64,000 nucleotides of DNA, taken from positions 248,001 through 312,000 of the forward strand of contig JALRME010000023.1 in assembly GCA_026120035.1 (NCBI GenBank), given 5' to 3'. Under the pieces are notes generated by a model. That model was not told the origin of the DNA. It worked only from the letters and a program-made list of their open reading frames with translations, and ran no database searches. Positions within the stretch are counted from its first letter, which is position 1, and each line of letters opens with the position of its first letter. A program made the position numbers and the translations under genes. This document shows positions 24,906-37,347 of this stretch, one piece after another. The DNA comes from Coleophoma eucalyptorum. Its lineage: Eukaryota; Ascomycota; Leotiomycetes; Helotiales; Dermateaceae.

Positions 24906-26880
24906 GGTAACGAATGTAAAATGTCCAAAGACTATTATTAGGATGTTCTATGGTAGAGTCATAGAAAGAAACTGTACAAAGTAATTCCATTACAGCTTCA
25001 TGGAGTGCTGTTCTTTTATGATAGAACATCGGGGTTCTGAAGTCCACCAAGTCACATCAAATCTAAGCCAGTAAACTTAAAATTCACATCAAAAATTCCA
25101 CGCTGAAAGTGATAATCATCATTCTCATCCAAGAGACAAGCAGTTCAAATCCTCATTGGACTAATTCTCCGTTTAAGGCATGCAGATATAGATTCTTGGG
25201 TAACAACGTCACCAATCGCCGTGTCTTGTCATGTGTGCAGCTCCGTTTTAGGGCATTTGCACACCTGCTGAGTCGTCTCCGAATGCGGTGGACCGATCGA
25301 GCCACTGGTTCTCAAGATGGCAATTCGACACTTGACATTCCCTCTTTCCAAAGCTGCCGGCACTTAATTTTTGACTTTGTCTAGATCGCTAATTTCGCTA
25401 AGATGAAGGTTCTAAGAAAAGAATAACTGGAAGTTTCCCAGATCCACAACCGAGCGCTTATAACCTCTTCATTTTAATGAGGCTTTGCTGGTGGCGCTGG
25501 TGTTGTTGAGGATGATGTTCTGCTGTGCCGCTTCATTCAGTCGGTGATGCTGTTTAATCTTGTTCCAAATTACACTTACTATAAGGATAATCATTATTTG
25601 CAGAAGAGGCATGCGCATCCCGACTTTATCCCATAGTCTTCCAAGCCCAGCAGTAGTGTTTTCCTATGCTACACTCCACAATGGGCTCGTGTTGGGCAGC
25701 AGGAAATCTTTGCGAGCAGTATGGCAGTGCTATTCTGTCATCTCATCTTCTCAACGCCGAAGACTTTCGCCAAGAAACGGGAAATATTCATAAAAGTCAA
25801 AAGTCGTGTACATTATGCTATTTTCCTACGACCAATCTCAATAATGACTTGTTGCAGAAACGCAATTTTCCCCTATGAGGTTAAACAAGTAGATCCTCGT
25901 CCACAATAATGAAATTTGGAAGACAAACTGAGATCACAATGGCCCGACTCAGTTGATGTCTGGCAATCAGCCAGCAAAGGAAAGAGTTGATAAAAGTATT
26001 CACTGCTGCTGGAATATAGTGATTGACTGCCAAGTCAAGTAAAGATGCAACCATTGTGGAAAAGATCATATATGGGCATGACAAGACGGGCATGCGTCAG
26101 TAACAGTCCGAGATAACAAGAGCACTCTCCTGCTACCATCTGATATGCTCTGGTGTGCATGGTTTGAATGAAATAGTAGAATATTTTTGAAAACTCGCCA
26201 CGAGTGGGGCACGAGTGGGCAGCAAGAAGGTAGTGATGTTTGCATCACATAGATGTACAGTTAAGGTTTCGAAGAGGCGAAGGTACCGGAGCAAGGAGCT
26301 GCTAAGCGACCATCTCCCTTCGCACGCACCACCACTACTTCCTCACATCAAGGTTTTTTGTAGCTTCAGCAATTTCTGTGGCATGGGATTACGCAAGCCA
26401 CTGGCCGTATAGTATGGCGCCCAATCACCTATTGCTTTCCTTCGGCGGCCTCCCTTTCTTACATACTTCTTCAGTAGTTTCTGTAAGGAAGCTGCGGCTA
26501 GGCAGGCCGGGAAAATCAAAATTGCGGGTATTCTCACGTATCATTATCTACCTCCTGTGAAGCAAATGAACTACAACGGTAGAATTGGCCAATTTTGGCG
26601 CCCTGCACTGTCATCGCTGATTATTCTTATCCGCCGCCATGCGTCAAACCAATACTCAGGAGGGATTCGTTGCCTTGCTTTATACTGTAGGTACAGTACC
26701 CTATCTAATCACTTTGATATCTATTGTTCCACGCAGGAAGTATGCCTCGGGCCGTGCTTGTGAGATTAGAGCTATTGAAATAAGTTTCCATAGTCACCTG
26801 ACAAAATGCATTCTGATCCCCGGTTCAAACTCTAGAACTTATCTCATTCATTATCTGCAGTCCTTCGTGTCTTGGTTTAT
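24906..26880. other. Divergent intergenic region (about 2 kb)
   Basis: A spacer between the Ser/Thr-rich protein gene (minus) and the Stealth gene (plus). Many short frames occur on both strands, none with a domain. Two matches to a tRNA B-box-like word (near 25140 and 26830) do not fold as T arms. Confidence 0.55.
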
Positions 26881-29066
26881 ATGAAGCTGGATAGCACCAT
26901 CATGTATCTTCCCAAGGAGAACTGTAGAGGATACAACAAACATGACTTTCATCCCAGAAGGAAAGTCAACTGGCTACGGTTAACCCGGTCAGCAACTCCA
27001 CGCAGAGTTGCATTCGTGATCGCCTTGACAATTCTCATTTATCTCATGCGACGACGGGGTCCCATTCAAATTCCACGATCCTTCAGATCACAGGTCTTCG
27101 ACCAGCTTCTGCTGACGGAAGAACAACAAGCGCACCGAGCGGAGCATGCCAAAAGACCTCTTGAAGATACCCCTAAGAAAGTTCCTTTGGAACCGTTTAC
27201 TGGAAGCAGTGCATTTCCAGAATACTCGCGATATTTGGCACTGTCCGCCGAAGCAGACTACTTGCCAGATATCATCCATATCCCATTCGAAGATTCTGTT
27301 GAGGATGTGTCCTTAGCAGGGTGGGAGGATGAATGGCAAAGCGAAGGCGTATTCAATTGTGCAAAATGGGGAAAGTTGGAAGAACCAAAGATAGATTTCG
27401 TTTATACCTGTGAGTAGTCCTAGCTTAAGATATTTCCTAGCTCTAACTCCTTTAGGGGTAAATGGCTCGGATGAAGCTTTCAGGAATACAATGTTAGAAT
27501 ACGAGCTTAATTCAACTTTAAACGACGACCAAGGACTGTGGATCAAGGCCCATGGAATAAATAGGTATCGTGACTGGGACGAACTTCGATACTCGATTCG
27601 GAGTATCGAGCGGTATGCGAGAAAGTTTCGAAACAAGATCCAGATTTTGGTGAATGCCGTCAAGACGGACAAAATAACGAAGCAAAAACCAAATTGGCTA
27701 GCTGAAGACCATTTCACCGAAGACACTATTCAGATACTCTCGCAGGAAGATTTCTTCACCGAAGAAGCAATGGCGTGCCTTCCAACATTTAATTCGTTAA
27801 CAATTGAGAATCAGATATTCAATACCAAGTCTGACGTTGATCGGGTAGGTTTTATCGAAAAAGTGAAGTTTGTACAAAATCTAACACTGTCAGATGTTTG
27901 CATTATCAGACGACATGCTCCTCGGGAAGCCCCATTCCGCGTCCGATATCTATTCTCCTCTATTCGGGCCTAGCATGGGGCTCAAATCGAACAGTTATAA
28001 TACTATCAGTCCTCCTTCCGATAACGACGCGCATCGATTTGGTGAGAAACCTTACCTTATATATACATCTTGGCTATTGAATAGGAGATTTGGGAACCGC
28101 AAACGAAGAGGGCAAGTCCACTTTGGACATTCTATCTCCCGCAGTTTGACTCGTGAGGCCATGGCGACCTTTCCATCACCATCAGCCAAGAGTGCTTGCA
28201 AACGTTTTCGTGGTGAAGAAGCATTCCAATTATACTCTTGGTACGCAACTTTCCATTATACGATTGAAAGGCACCGAGAGGCCCTGCTTTGGAGTTATTT
28301 AATGTTGCGCAGCGATAAGGATGAAAATGGAAATTTAGGATGGGAAGAACGACAGGCGATCATGGTAGATCTCGAAGAAGGCATGACCAATGAAGGGAGG
28401 ACGACATTTCGAGAGAGAATGTATTACAAGGTTGAAGCAAGCCTGAACGAGGCAGGACTGGAACCGCCGAAGGTAAACCTTGACACGTTGTGGACCTCGC
28501 TGGATGGACCGTTTACCATTCGAGAATTGGAATGCTGGGAATTCAATGTGGACGAGTGCTTAGCACCAGGGTTCTCCTCTCCCAGATCTGATGAGCGACA
28601 TATGAGCTATATCTTCTCCACGGCAACCATTTTTGACCGTGTTGCAGTAAGAGATCCCAATTGCGGAGACTGTTTGCTTAAACTGCTCCTTAACCGTGTT
28701 CGCCGGGGTCTCTCGCCACTTCTCCCAGATCCAGTGACTCAAAGTAGTCGCCGGAAAATGGTCATTAAGGCTTTGACCAAGTATCAGTACAGTATAATCG
28801 AACCAGATGCTTTGTTTGTCATGGTCACAGACGCTGAGCAGGTCGAGAACACCCTCATCAACAGATTGATTCACCAAGGAAAGGAGAGAGCTGTGGGACA
28901 GGTCTGCCTGAATGACGATGTTGCTCTGGTTGATGAAGAGGATCTTCAGAAGCTCAAGGACTCAATATCAAGACTCTTTCGTGGACTTCATCCGGAACCG
29001 AGTCCATTTGAGAAGGCAAGCGACCAGCCTTCAGTACCACAAGAAACCCTCTTGGAGGAAACATAG
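26881..29066 (+). CDS. Stealth-family sugar-phosphate transferase (type II membrane protein)
   Basis: This protein has 696 residues in exons 26881-27409, 27456-27844 and 27894-29066 (GT-AG introns of 46 and 49 nt). ATG 26881 is chosen because the longer frame opens with TTG. A basic N-terminus and a membrane helix (VAFVIALTILIYLM) at about residues 45-60 predict a Golgi type II protein. The first splice restores FVYTWVNGSD, the CR1 signature of Stealth proteins. CR2 is DWDELRYSIRSIERYA, CR3 contains FALSDDMLLGK, and a CR4-like VGQVCLNDDV lies near the C-terminus. Stealth enzymes (bacterial capsule phosphotransferases, animal GNPTAB, the cryptococcal xylosylphosphotransferase Xpt1) transfer sugar-1-phosphate onto glycans. 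The donor and acceptor here are unknown. Neighbouring Golgi glycosyltransferases suggest a shared glycan pathway. Confidence 0.9.
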
Positions 29067-29850
29067 CTGGCTGGTGGCCCTGGCCTGCAGCAGCAAGTAA
29101 AGCAGACTTGATAGCACTTAGCGTTTCCAGTCTTGGATACTATGCATACCTTAACAATTGGCGTTGGAGATTTGTGAAACACAGTAATCGATGAGTAACG
29201 AAAATATAGGTTTTCAAAATGAGGGCAAGTATGACGAAGACATGTCTCCGGTTTTTGGGAAACTAGAATTATGGTTTGGTACCTTTGATCTGTAGCTGTA
29301 AAATAGAGAAGTCCACGTACATTGCAATCTCTTGGTAAAAAGGAAGAGCAAGATGAGGTAATAATTATATTCCGGGAATAACGACGGGAACGGGAGAACA
29401 ATAGCCCTTATAAGCCTGATGTTTCTGGCAGCAAGGGCACGCCAAAATGTTATGTAGCCTCGCCGTCGCATGCGACAGACAAACACCGCACAACGCCTTC
29501 GAACATCAATCACGATGCGCCTCGAGGATTAGATGAACTGCAGTCAAAGCTGCGCAATCAGCAGCTCTTGGTATTTAAGTGATTCGGCAGCATTTACATC
29601 AACTACCGGAAATCACTTTTCGTCGCCGGACTCCTTGGCGCAAGTCTTACTACCACCGATTCGCGCACGGCGAACCAACCTTAACGCGAGGGATCAATGA
29701 CCTTGATAATACTATCCCGACTCTATATGTAATACTGGACAGAATCTTACCCTTTACTACTTACGTACTGCGAATCACGCGCCGAAGCATTTTTGTTGCT
29801 CTAGCCCATCCAACAACTTTCAGCCTCGCCTCACGAAACACCTCAACACA
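29067..29850. other. Intergenic / promoter of capping enzyme gene
   Basis: No gene was seen. It separates the glycan island from the housekeeping block and should carry the guanylyltransferase promoter just before 29851. Confidence 0.6.
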
Positions 29851-31135
29851 ATGTCTGGACCTTTGGAGTCTATCGAGAGACCTGGTGTGAGAGCAGAAGG
29901 CCAGCTTCTACATTCCATGCGCCAAGAGGTTGCAGAACTACTTGATCGAAAACATCTGGGTTTCCCTGGAGCGCAACCTGTTAGCTTTGCGAGACGTCAT
30001 CTTGAGGAGCTGACAAGACAAGAGTAAGTTTAAATGATATCTGTAGGTCATGCGTAGCTAATTCTGGAATAGCTATTTTGTCTGCGAAAAGTCTGATGGC
30101 ATTCGATATCTACTTTACCTGACCCAGGACGAGAACAATGAGGAAATACACTATTTAATTGATCGAAAAAACGACTACTGGTTTTTGCCCAAAGGCGCCT
30201 TGCACTTCCCAGTCCCACGAGATATCGAAGGGTTTCATGTCAAGACTCTTATAGATGGGGAGCTTGTTATTGATAAGCTGAAAAATGGGCAGATGCAGCC
30301 TAAGTACCTAGTTTTTGATTGCATGGTACTGGATGGGAACAGCCTAATGAATCGGACGCTGGACAAACGGATTGCATATTTCAAGGAGAGAATATTCGAT
30401 CCATACTCGGCGTTGCTAAAAGACTACCCGGACGAGATTCAATTTATGCATTTCCTTGTGGAACTGAAATCTATGCAGGTCAGCTACGGAATTGAAATGA
30501 TGTTCCGACAAATACTGCCAAACCTTCCACATGGAAACGATGGTCTGATATTTACCTGTCGAATGACGGATTATAAGCACGGTACAGACCAGAATATTTT
30601 AAAATGGAAACCAGAGGCAGAGAATAGCATCGACTTTCGTATGAGAATGGATTTTCCTTTGATACAACCCGACCAACATGATATCGCGGAAGGCATCACG
30701 AAACCGTATCCCGACTATGATGCATTGCCAACTATTAACTTGTTTGTTGGAGCCAATGGAAATGAAGATTCGTGGTACGCCACACTGTATCTCGAACCAC
30801 AGGAATGGGAAAGTTTGAAGGGCCTTGGAGAACCGCTCGAAGATAGGATAGTAGAGTGTAGCATGGACAGCGCTAAGCGATGGCGGTACATGCGCTTTCG
30901 AGATGACAAGGAAAATCCGAATTACATAAGTACAGTGGAGAGTGTGATTGAGAGTATCACGGACAGAGTTACAGAAAAGGATCTACTTGCAGCAGCTAAA
31001 GGAATCAGGGACGCTTGGAAACTCAGGGAAGCTAAGGCGAAGGCGAACAGCGGTGCTATGAATGTAGGTACAAAAAGGAAAGCGGATGATCAGGGGAATG
31101 GAAGACCAAGTCCTGGTCCACCAGTGAGGCAGTAA
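29851..31135 (+). CDS. CEG1: mRNA-capping enzyme subunit alpha (GTP-RNA guanylyltransferase)
   Basis: This nuclear enzyme transfers GMP to the 5' diphosphate of nascent Pol II transcripts. The protein has 411 residues from exons 29851-30023 and 30073-31135, with one 49-nt GT-AG intron. The splice creates DYFVCEKSDGIRYLLYL, whose lysine (about residue 64, motif I KxDG) forms the covalent GMP adduct. LIDGELV is motif III, DGLIFTC motif IV, and ILKWKPEAENSIDF motif V; an OB-fold region follows (RIVECSMD, WRYMRFRDDKENPN). The tail is short, charged and probably disordered. All catalytic motifs are intact and the length is typical of fungal enzymes (400-460 residues). ATG 29851 has a good context (ACACAATGTC). 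Confidence 0.96.
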
Positions 31136-31747
31136 TGCGTTCGGAATGGCTAGAATTCGAGCAGCTTCGACGATATCACTTGGGGGCGTTTTTAGGATGG
31201 GACTATAAAAGACAGGGGCGTATTCGGCGGCAGATTCTCCAATGGGCGGTGCAGGCTCTATCTCTATGATTGTTTGTCGAGAATGGATTGACTGTTTTCG
31301 ATGCTTAGTGTACTTGTAGGGATTTGCTCAACTATGTTGTGCCAGTTATAAGTAGCTCAAGCGCCGATGTGCCAGAGCATTATCTATCAAGGATTGATTG
31401 CATGTGGTTGTTGCGACTTGAACAACGTCAAATGAAGTTTCTTTAAGTGACTAGATGCAAGACTTCTAAGTGCCCACTAATCCAAATCCTTTGTTATATA
31501 GCCCAGCGAAATGTCTATTCGACGTTGACAAAGAGGTCTTACCACAAGCCGACTATTTCCATGGACTTTTAGCGCGGCTGCCTCAACTGGTTGATGTGCC
31601 AGAACGCGTCGTACCTTGCAAGCGAGCGCGACTTGACAACTCTACCTCACCATCAATTCTTGCGCCTCGGGTTCTACGTTCACGGGAATACCTCAAGACC
31701 TCCAGGTATATACAACATAAATCTGCGACTGGAACTCTACAAGCACG
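31136..31747. other. Intergenic, tandem plus-strand genes
   Basis: This holds the 3' flank of the capping enzyme gene and the promoter of pds5. No gene was seen. Confidence 0.6.
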
Positions 31748-34700
31748 ATGGCCCCGCGGAAGGGCGCCGCAGTGGAGGAACCTGAACTGGCCACTCTGAA
31801 GTTCAACCAACCCCTCTCATGGCGCGCTGGAAAGCCAATCGCCACGGGCGAGCTTCTCAAGAGACTCGATACTCTTTCCAATGAGCTGAGAGAGATCGAT
31901 CAGGAGGAGGTGGACAAAGACTCAATGACCAAAGTCGCGAAAGAGCTGGCAGGGCAGAATCTACTGGGACACAAGGATAAAGGCGTGAGGGCATTTGCAG
32001 CATGCTGCCTCGTAGATGTCCTGAAGATTTGTGCACCTGATGCGCCGTTCACGCCAACCCAATTGAAGGTGTGAGAACTACAGAATTCAATGGACATTGC
32101 TGATTGTTGCGCAGGATATTTTTACCTTGTTCATCACGTCCATACTACCTGCGTTATCCGATCCTTCCAACGCGTACAACACCCAGCACAAATATGTTTT
32201 GGTATCCCTTTCAGAAGTCAAAAGTATTGTACTTCTTCTGGATCTACCCAACTCCGAAGCCTTGACACTTCACCTTTTCTCGTCATTCTTCGACATCATA
32301 TCTGGAGCTTCAAAAGCTTCCACCGGTGAACAAATTAGCAAGGATGTGGAGTATCATATGAGCCAGACTTTGGTTATTGTTGTGGACGAAGCTGCAAACT
32401 TACCATCAGTAGTGGTGGACGTGATAATGGCCCAGTTCTTACGGGCATCGAGCCCCGGTGCTGATCGGGGGAAGCAGGAGACAGACGAGAAACAGTCCAC
32501 TCTGCTCTTGAAAGAACTTCCAGAGGCTTACAACATGGCCAAATCGATTTGTGACGCGTGTCCCGAGAAAATGGCCCGGTATATAAGCCAATACTTTAAC
32601 GACGTCATCCTAGATGCCTCTGAGTCCTCTGGCCCTTCTAAGTCAAACGGACATCGGAGGACAAGTGAAGCAGCCGGCTCAGATGATGAAGATGCTGTAG
32701 TAGGGCCAACAGAAGCTGATTTGAGAGAACTAAAGAAAGCGCATAATCTGCTCCGAGAGTTATGGCGCGCTTGTCCTGCAGTCCTTCAGAATGTGATACC
32801 TCAACTGGAAGCAGAATTATCTGCAGATAATGTTCAGTTGCGGTCTCTTGCTACAGACACTTTGGGTGACATCATATCTGGTATTGGGGCAGCAGGACCA
32901 CCACCTCCAGCTTCTATGGATCCAGCTGCTTACCCACCTCTCAGACTGTCTGACAGCCAAGCTGGCCCTGTCGCTACTAGTATTCTCAGGACACCACTGT
33001 CTCCTCAGTCATTTGCGCAAACTCATCACGCGTCCTATCAAAGTTTTCTGGGAAGGAAGAATGATAAATCATCAATCATACGCTCTGGCTGGACGACATC
33101 AATTGGCCGAATACTGGTAACCTCGGCTGGAGGGATTGGATTGAGCCGCGAAGATGAGGCTACCTTGGTTAAGGGACTTGGAGAAAAGCTTAACGATTCT
33201 GATGAACGTGTCAGGATAGCAGCGATCAGGGTCATTGGCGGCTTCAGCTTTGCTGATATCATGGCCAAGCTCGCACCTAATGGGGGTGTCGGCAAGTCTG
33301 GGTCTGTTTTGAACAGCCTTTCGGACCGAGTTCGTGATCGCAGACATGCTGTTCAGCTAGAGGGCATGACTACACTCAGCAAGATATGGGGTGTTGCGAT
33401 TGGAGAGATTTCGGCTGGAAATGAAGCTGTCATTGCAGCACTAGGTGCAATTCCTACGAAGATTTTCGACGCGTATTATGCAAATGACGTGGCACTCAAT
33501 GTTATTCTTGAGCATGTTATGTTTGAGCAACTCATTCCTTTAAGCTATCCACCATCGAAGACAAGAGGCTCCAAATCCACCTCGGATTCACAGACCCAGA
33601 CAAATGGAGATGGTCCATTTGATGCTGATAAGATTCGTACTGAGCGTATTCTGCATCTTGTCAAATCTTTAGACGCAAAATCAAAAAGGGCATTCTTTGC
33701 TCTTCAAGCTCGCCAATCCACCTTTGCCCAGGTCGTGGAATCATTTCTCAAGCGATGCGAAGAATATAATGGAGGTGTGACGGATGGCAATACAAAGGAG
33801 ATTAAGTCAAAGATGGATGCTGTGGTAAAGTGGCTTACAGGATTTATGCCAGATGCACAAAAAACGGCGTCTGATCTAAACAAGTACGCCAAAATGCATG
33901 ACAGACGAAGCTATCAACTTATTCGATTTGCCATGGATCCAAAGAGTGACTTCAACACTGTTCACAAGGCTATCAAAGAGTTTTCAAAGCGCATTAATTC
34001 AGCTGCTGGTGCAGGTGTCCTCGAGACGCTCATCCCGCTCCTGTACCGATCTTCGTTGCTTCTTTACAACAGAAGCCATGTTCCATATATCATGCAATAC
34101 TCGAGGAACGACGAGAATGAGCTTGGAACTGTTGCACAAGAAGTTTTAAAGGAGATATCGGAGCGAAACCCACAGACCTTCAAGAGCCAGATTACAGAAA
34201 TCTGCAAACTCATCGAGGAACAGGCTCCCACAGCCACGGAAGAAAGCGAACCAGGCAGCGTAGAGACACTAAAAATCTGTGCGGGCTTTGTTCGTACATC
34301 ACCAGACGATATCCCTAAAGACCGCAAGCTCATCGATGCTCTTAATAAGTTCGCTCTGTACGGAAAACCTGCCAAAGCAGCAAAGTACGCCGTTCAGATA
34401 CTTATGAGCATAAGTGATCGCAAAGAAATGCATGCGGCTGACCTAGCTTCGAAAGCATCTACTGGCTGGGCTTATGGAGAAGCTCATTTCATGACCAAAC
34501 TTGCCACTCTTAGCCAATTGTCAATATTAGACATCGGTATTACGGATGAGATTAGCGATTCAATCTTGGAAATCACAACGAAACAAATATTACTTCAGGT
34601 TCGCACTCCAGCTGATGCTGGAGACAAAAGTTGGCAGGCCGATGGGGAGCTTGATGATGAGTGTGAAGCCAAGTTCTGGGCTCTCAAAATTCTTGTCAAT

Positions 34701-36263
34701 CGTCTCCGAGGCACTAAAGAACAAGAGGCTGCAAAGCAGATTGCATTGCCAGTTTTTAAGCTCTTGAATGCCCTTATAGTCAAAAATGGAGAAATCACAA
34801 AGACGAAAGACACTCCCAAGCATCACAAATCAAGGCTGCGTTTACTTGCTGCCCAGCTGCTGTTGAAATTATGCCGGCAGAAACTATTCGATGAGCTACT
34901 TACTCCTGGGGACTTCAATCGAATGGCCTTTGTGACCCAGGATCCACTTGCAAACGTGCGTAGAGGCTTTGTGGAGAAACTCCAAAAATACTTGGTCAAA
35001 GAGAAGCTTTCACATCGATTTTACACTCCTATCTTCCTTACCGCGTTCGAGCCCGAGATCGACTTCAAAAATTCTATAATTACTTGGATCAGATCGCGAG
35101 CCAAGTATTTCCAGGACAAAAAGCTGAACGTTTTAGAGATGATATTTGCACGGCTACTCTCACTTCTTGCTAACCATCCTGACTTCAATCTTGATCCCGA
35201 AAACTTGAAAGATCACGCACGTTACCTCCTCCATTATCTCACGTCCGTTGGGACTGAGAACAACATTGGCTTGATCTACAAGTATGCTGAGCGCGTCAAG
35301 CAAGCCCGCGATGCTATCAACCCTGATCATACAGATAATTTATATGTCATGAGCGATATGGCCCAAGCAGTTGTTCGGAAGTGGGAGGAGAAGAAAGGCT
35401 GGAGTATGCAGACTTGGCCAGGAAAAGTTGGCTTGCCCGTCGGACTATTCTCGGCTCTTCCAAGTCATGAAGTTGCTCAGAGAATCGCTGAGAAGCAATA
35501 CTTGCCTGAAGGCGTGGATGAACTCCTTGACAGCGTCGTCAGAAGCGCTGACAAGAAGAAGGTGAGTGCAATCTATCCCATTAGCTATATGTAGCTAATC
35601 GTTTATTAGAAGCGGAAGGCAGAAGATGATGGAGAGCCAAAGGCGAAAAAGCAGAAAGCAGAAAGACCAAAGACGGATAAAACCAACGCCAAGAAAAAGT
35701 TCGCCAAGCCCAAAACACCAGTGAAATCGAAGAGAGTCAAATCCTCCAAGTTTTCCACCCCAGTTGATTCATCAATCGATCGCAGACGAAGTGGTCGAGG
35801 TGCTTCTTCTGCTACCAAGGTTTATGCTGATCGCGATTCGAGTGAAGACGATGAGGAGATGCTAGATGGTGTTGCTGTATGGGACTATGGATCAGGCAGC
35901 GGGGAAGAATCCGAATCTGGCGAAGAAAGCGCAGGCTCTGGGCCTGTCGCAGATGATGAGGATGCGCCTATGAAATATGCAGAAGAGCCGCAAGAAGCAA
36001 GTGAACCAGAAGTTGAAGAGGCAGAGGAAGAAGCAGAGGCAGCAGAAGAGCCCGAGTCTGAACCTGAACTGGAAGCTACGCCTCCACGGTCGACTAGTCG
36101 GGCCAAGAGAGGTACCGTCTCGTCAACATCAACGCCAAAAGCCAAAGTCAAGCCAAAAGCCAAAGCAAAGGCGTTATCAATGCCAACAGCGACTCAGAAG
36201 ACGAAGGGAAAGATATCCAGTACGACGAGAGTGACGAGAGTAACAAGAGCGACTAGGGGATAG
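31748..36263 (+). CDS. PDS5: Sister chromatid cohesion protein Pds5
   Basis: This is a large HEAT-repeat protein that binds cohesin and controls its maintenance and release from chromosomes. It has 1473 residues, the expected size, in exons 31748-32068, 32115-35561 and 35610-36263 (GT-AG introns of 46 and 48 nt). The N-terminal block LKFNQPLSWRAGKPI and the following GVRAFAACCLVDVLKICAPD are strongly conserved in Pds5. Helical repeats run through the large middle exon (for example VRIAAIRVIGG and LANVRRGFVEKL). The last exon gives a disordered tail rich in Lys, then in Glu/Asp, then basic again, typical of chromatin-bound Pds5. The gene converges on the Rco1-like gene. No defect was seen. Confidence 0.95.
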
Positions 36264-37347
36264 AAAGGGAATGCTTGGCATTGAAGACGCAGAGCAATCC
36301 GATCATGAAATGGAAAACGAAAATTCTCGGCAGGGTGGTCGTTTTGTCTTTGTCTGTTGAAAGTATTTTGCATAGCGGGTTTGCCATGTCCATTATCGTC
36401 GTCTCTGTTTCGATTTTTCATTGTCGTGTCTCGAAGAAGAGCTAGCTTTGAGAAATATTTATCTTCCATTCAACAACAGTTTTTGCTTTCTATGTGCCTT
36501 GAGGACTTGTGAAGGACATAGGATGGGAACAGAGATGCCTTCCTTACTCCTTTTTCCTCTCTTATTGGCGAGACTCTTAATCCTGTACCAATCAAGCAAG
36601 TATTTAGAAAAGCACCTGCACACTCGAGAATAAAGGATATAATAAAGAGCGTTTCCCGTTGATACCCCCTCGTTGAACAATTAATTGCAAATGTTTTTAT
36701 CTTAGCTACTTGGCAAACAAGAATTATCTATATTCTTCAGTCATAGGAATAATATTCAACCAAGTCCGTGAGGGGAAGCAGGTTGGAGCATGGTGGTTCA
36801 AATACTCTCTTCCTTCACTTTTCTGAGGCAAAGAAAATTTCCTATAATTTACTTCAGCAATATCATATATAAGCCGAGACGGTCGTATCATTCAAGCCTC
36901 CAAGGGTTCCATTCACTTTAGAAGGTTATTCCATTTGAAGCTACTCAATTCATACTATCCAGCTAGAGGTTGTGTTTTAGAGTACCTTCCTAGCGAAAGC
37001 AGTAGTGATGCAGTAGTCTTACTCTCTCCTACGTTTCTTATCTTTCCACTGAATCTCTATTCATTTCTCTTCTTTTTCAGTGCTCTCCCGCTCTCATAGA
37101 CCAGTACTGCTCAAAACCTGATCTTGTAAGTGGCTTGGCATCTGACAACATGCAGTAGCGACAAAATCCATCGCCCCATCTTCTTCCTTGCCTGTCTGGG
37201 CAGGAGATAACTGAATAAACCACCGAACGCCATTACGATACAAAAGCTATACGCTCAAAGTCGAGAAATATCGATCACGTGCCCTATGGGCGAGAAAATA
37301 ACCATGGCGCAAAACGCAGGTCTGGTGTGTCGGAAGGTCCATGATGC
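36264..37347. other. Intergenic between converging genes
   Basis: 3' flanks of pds5 (plus) and the PHD-finger gene (minus), AT-rich, without a coding signal. Confidence 0.6.

Noticed and set aside
25135..25160. tRNA B-box-like GTTCAAATCC (also GGTTCAAACTC near 26820)
   Set aside because: The flanking bases do not form a five-pair T stem, and no A box or acceptor stem lies upstream.
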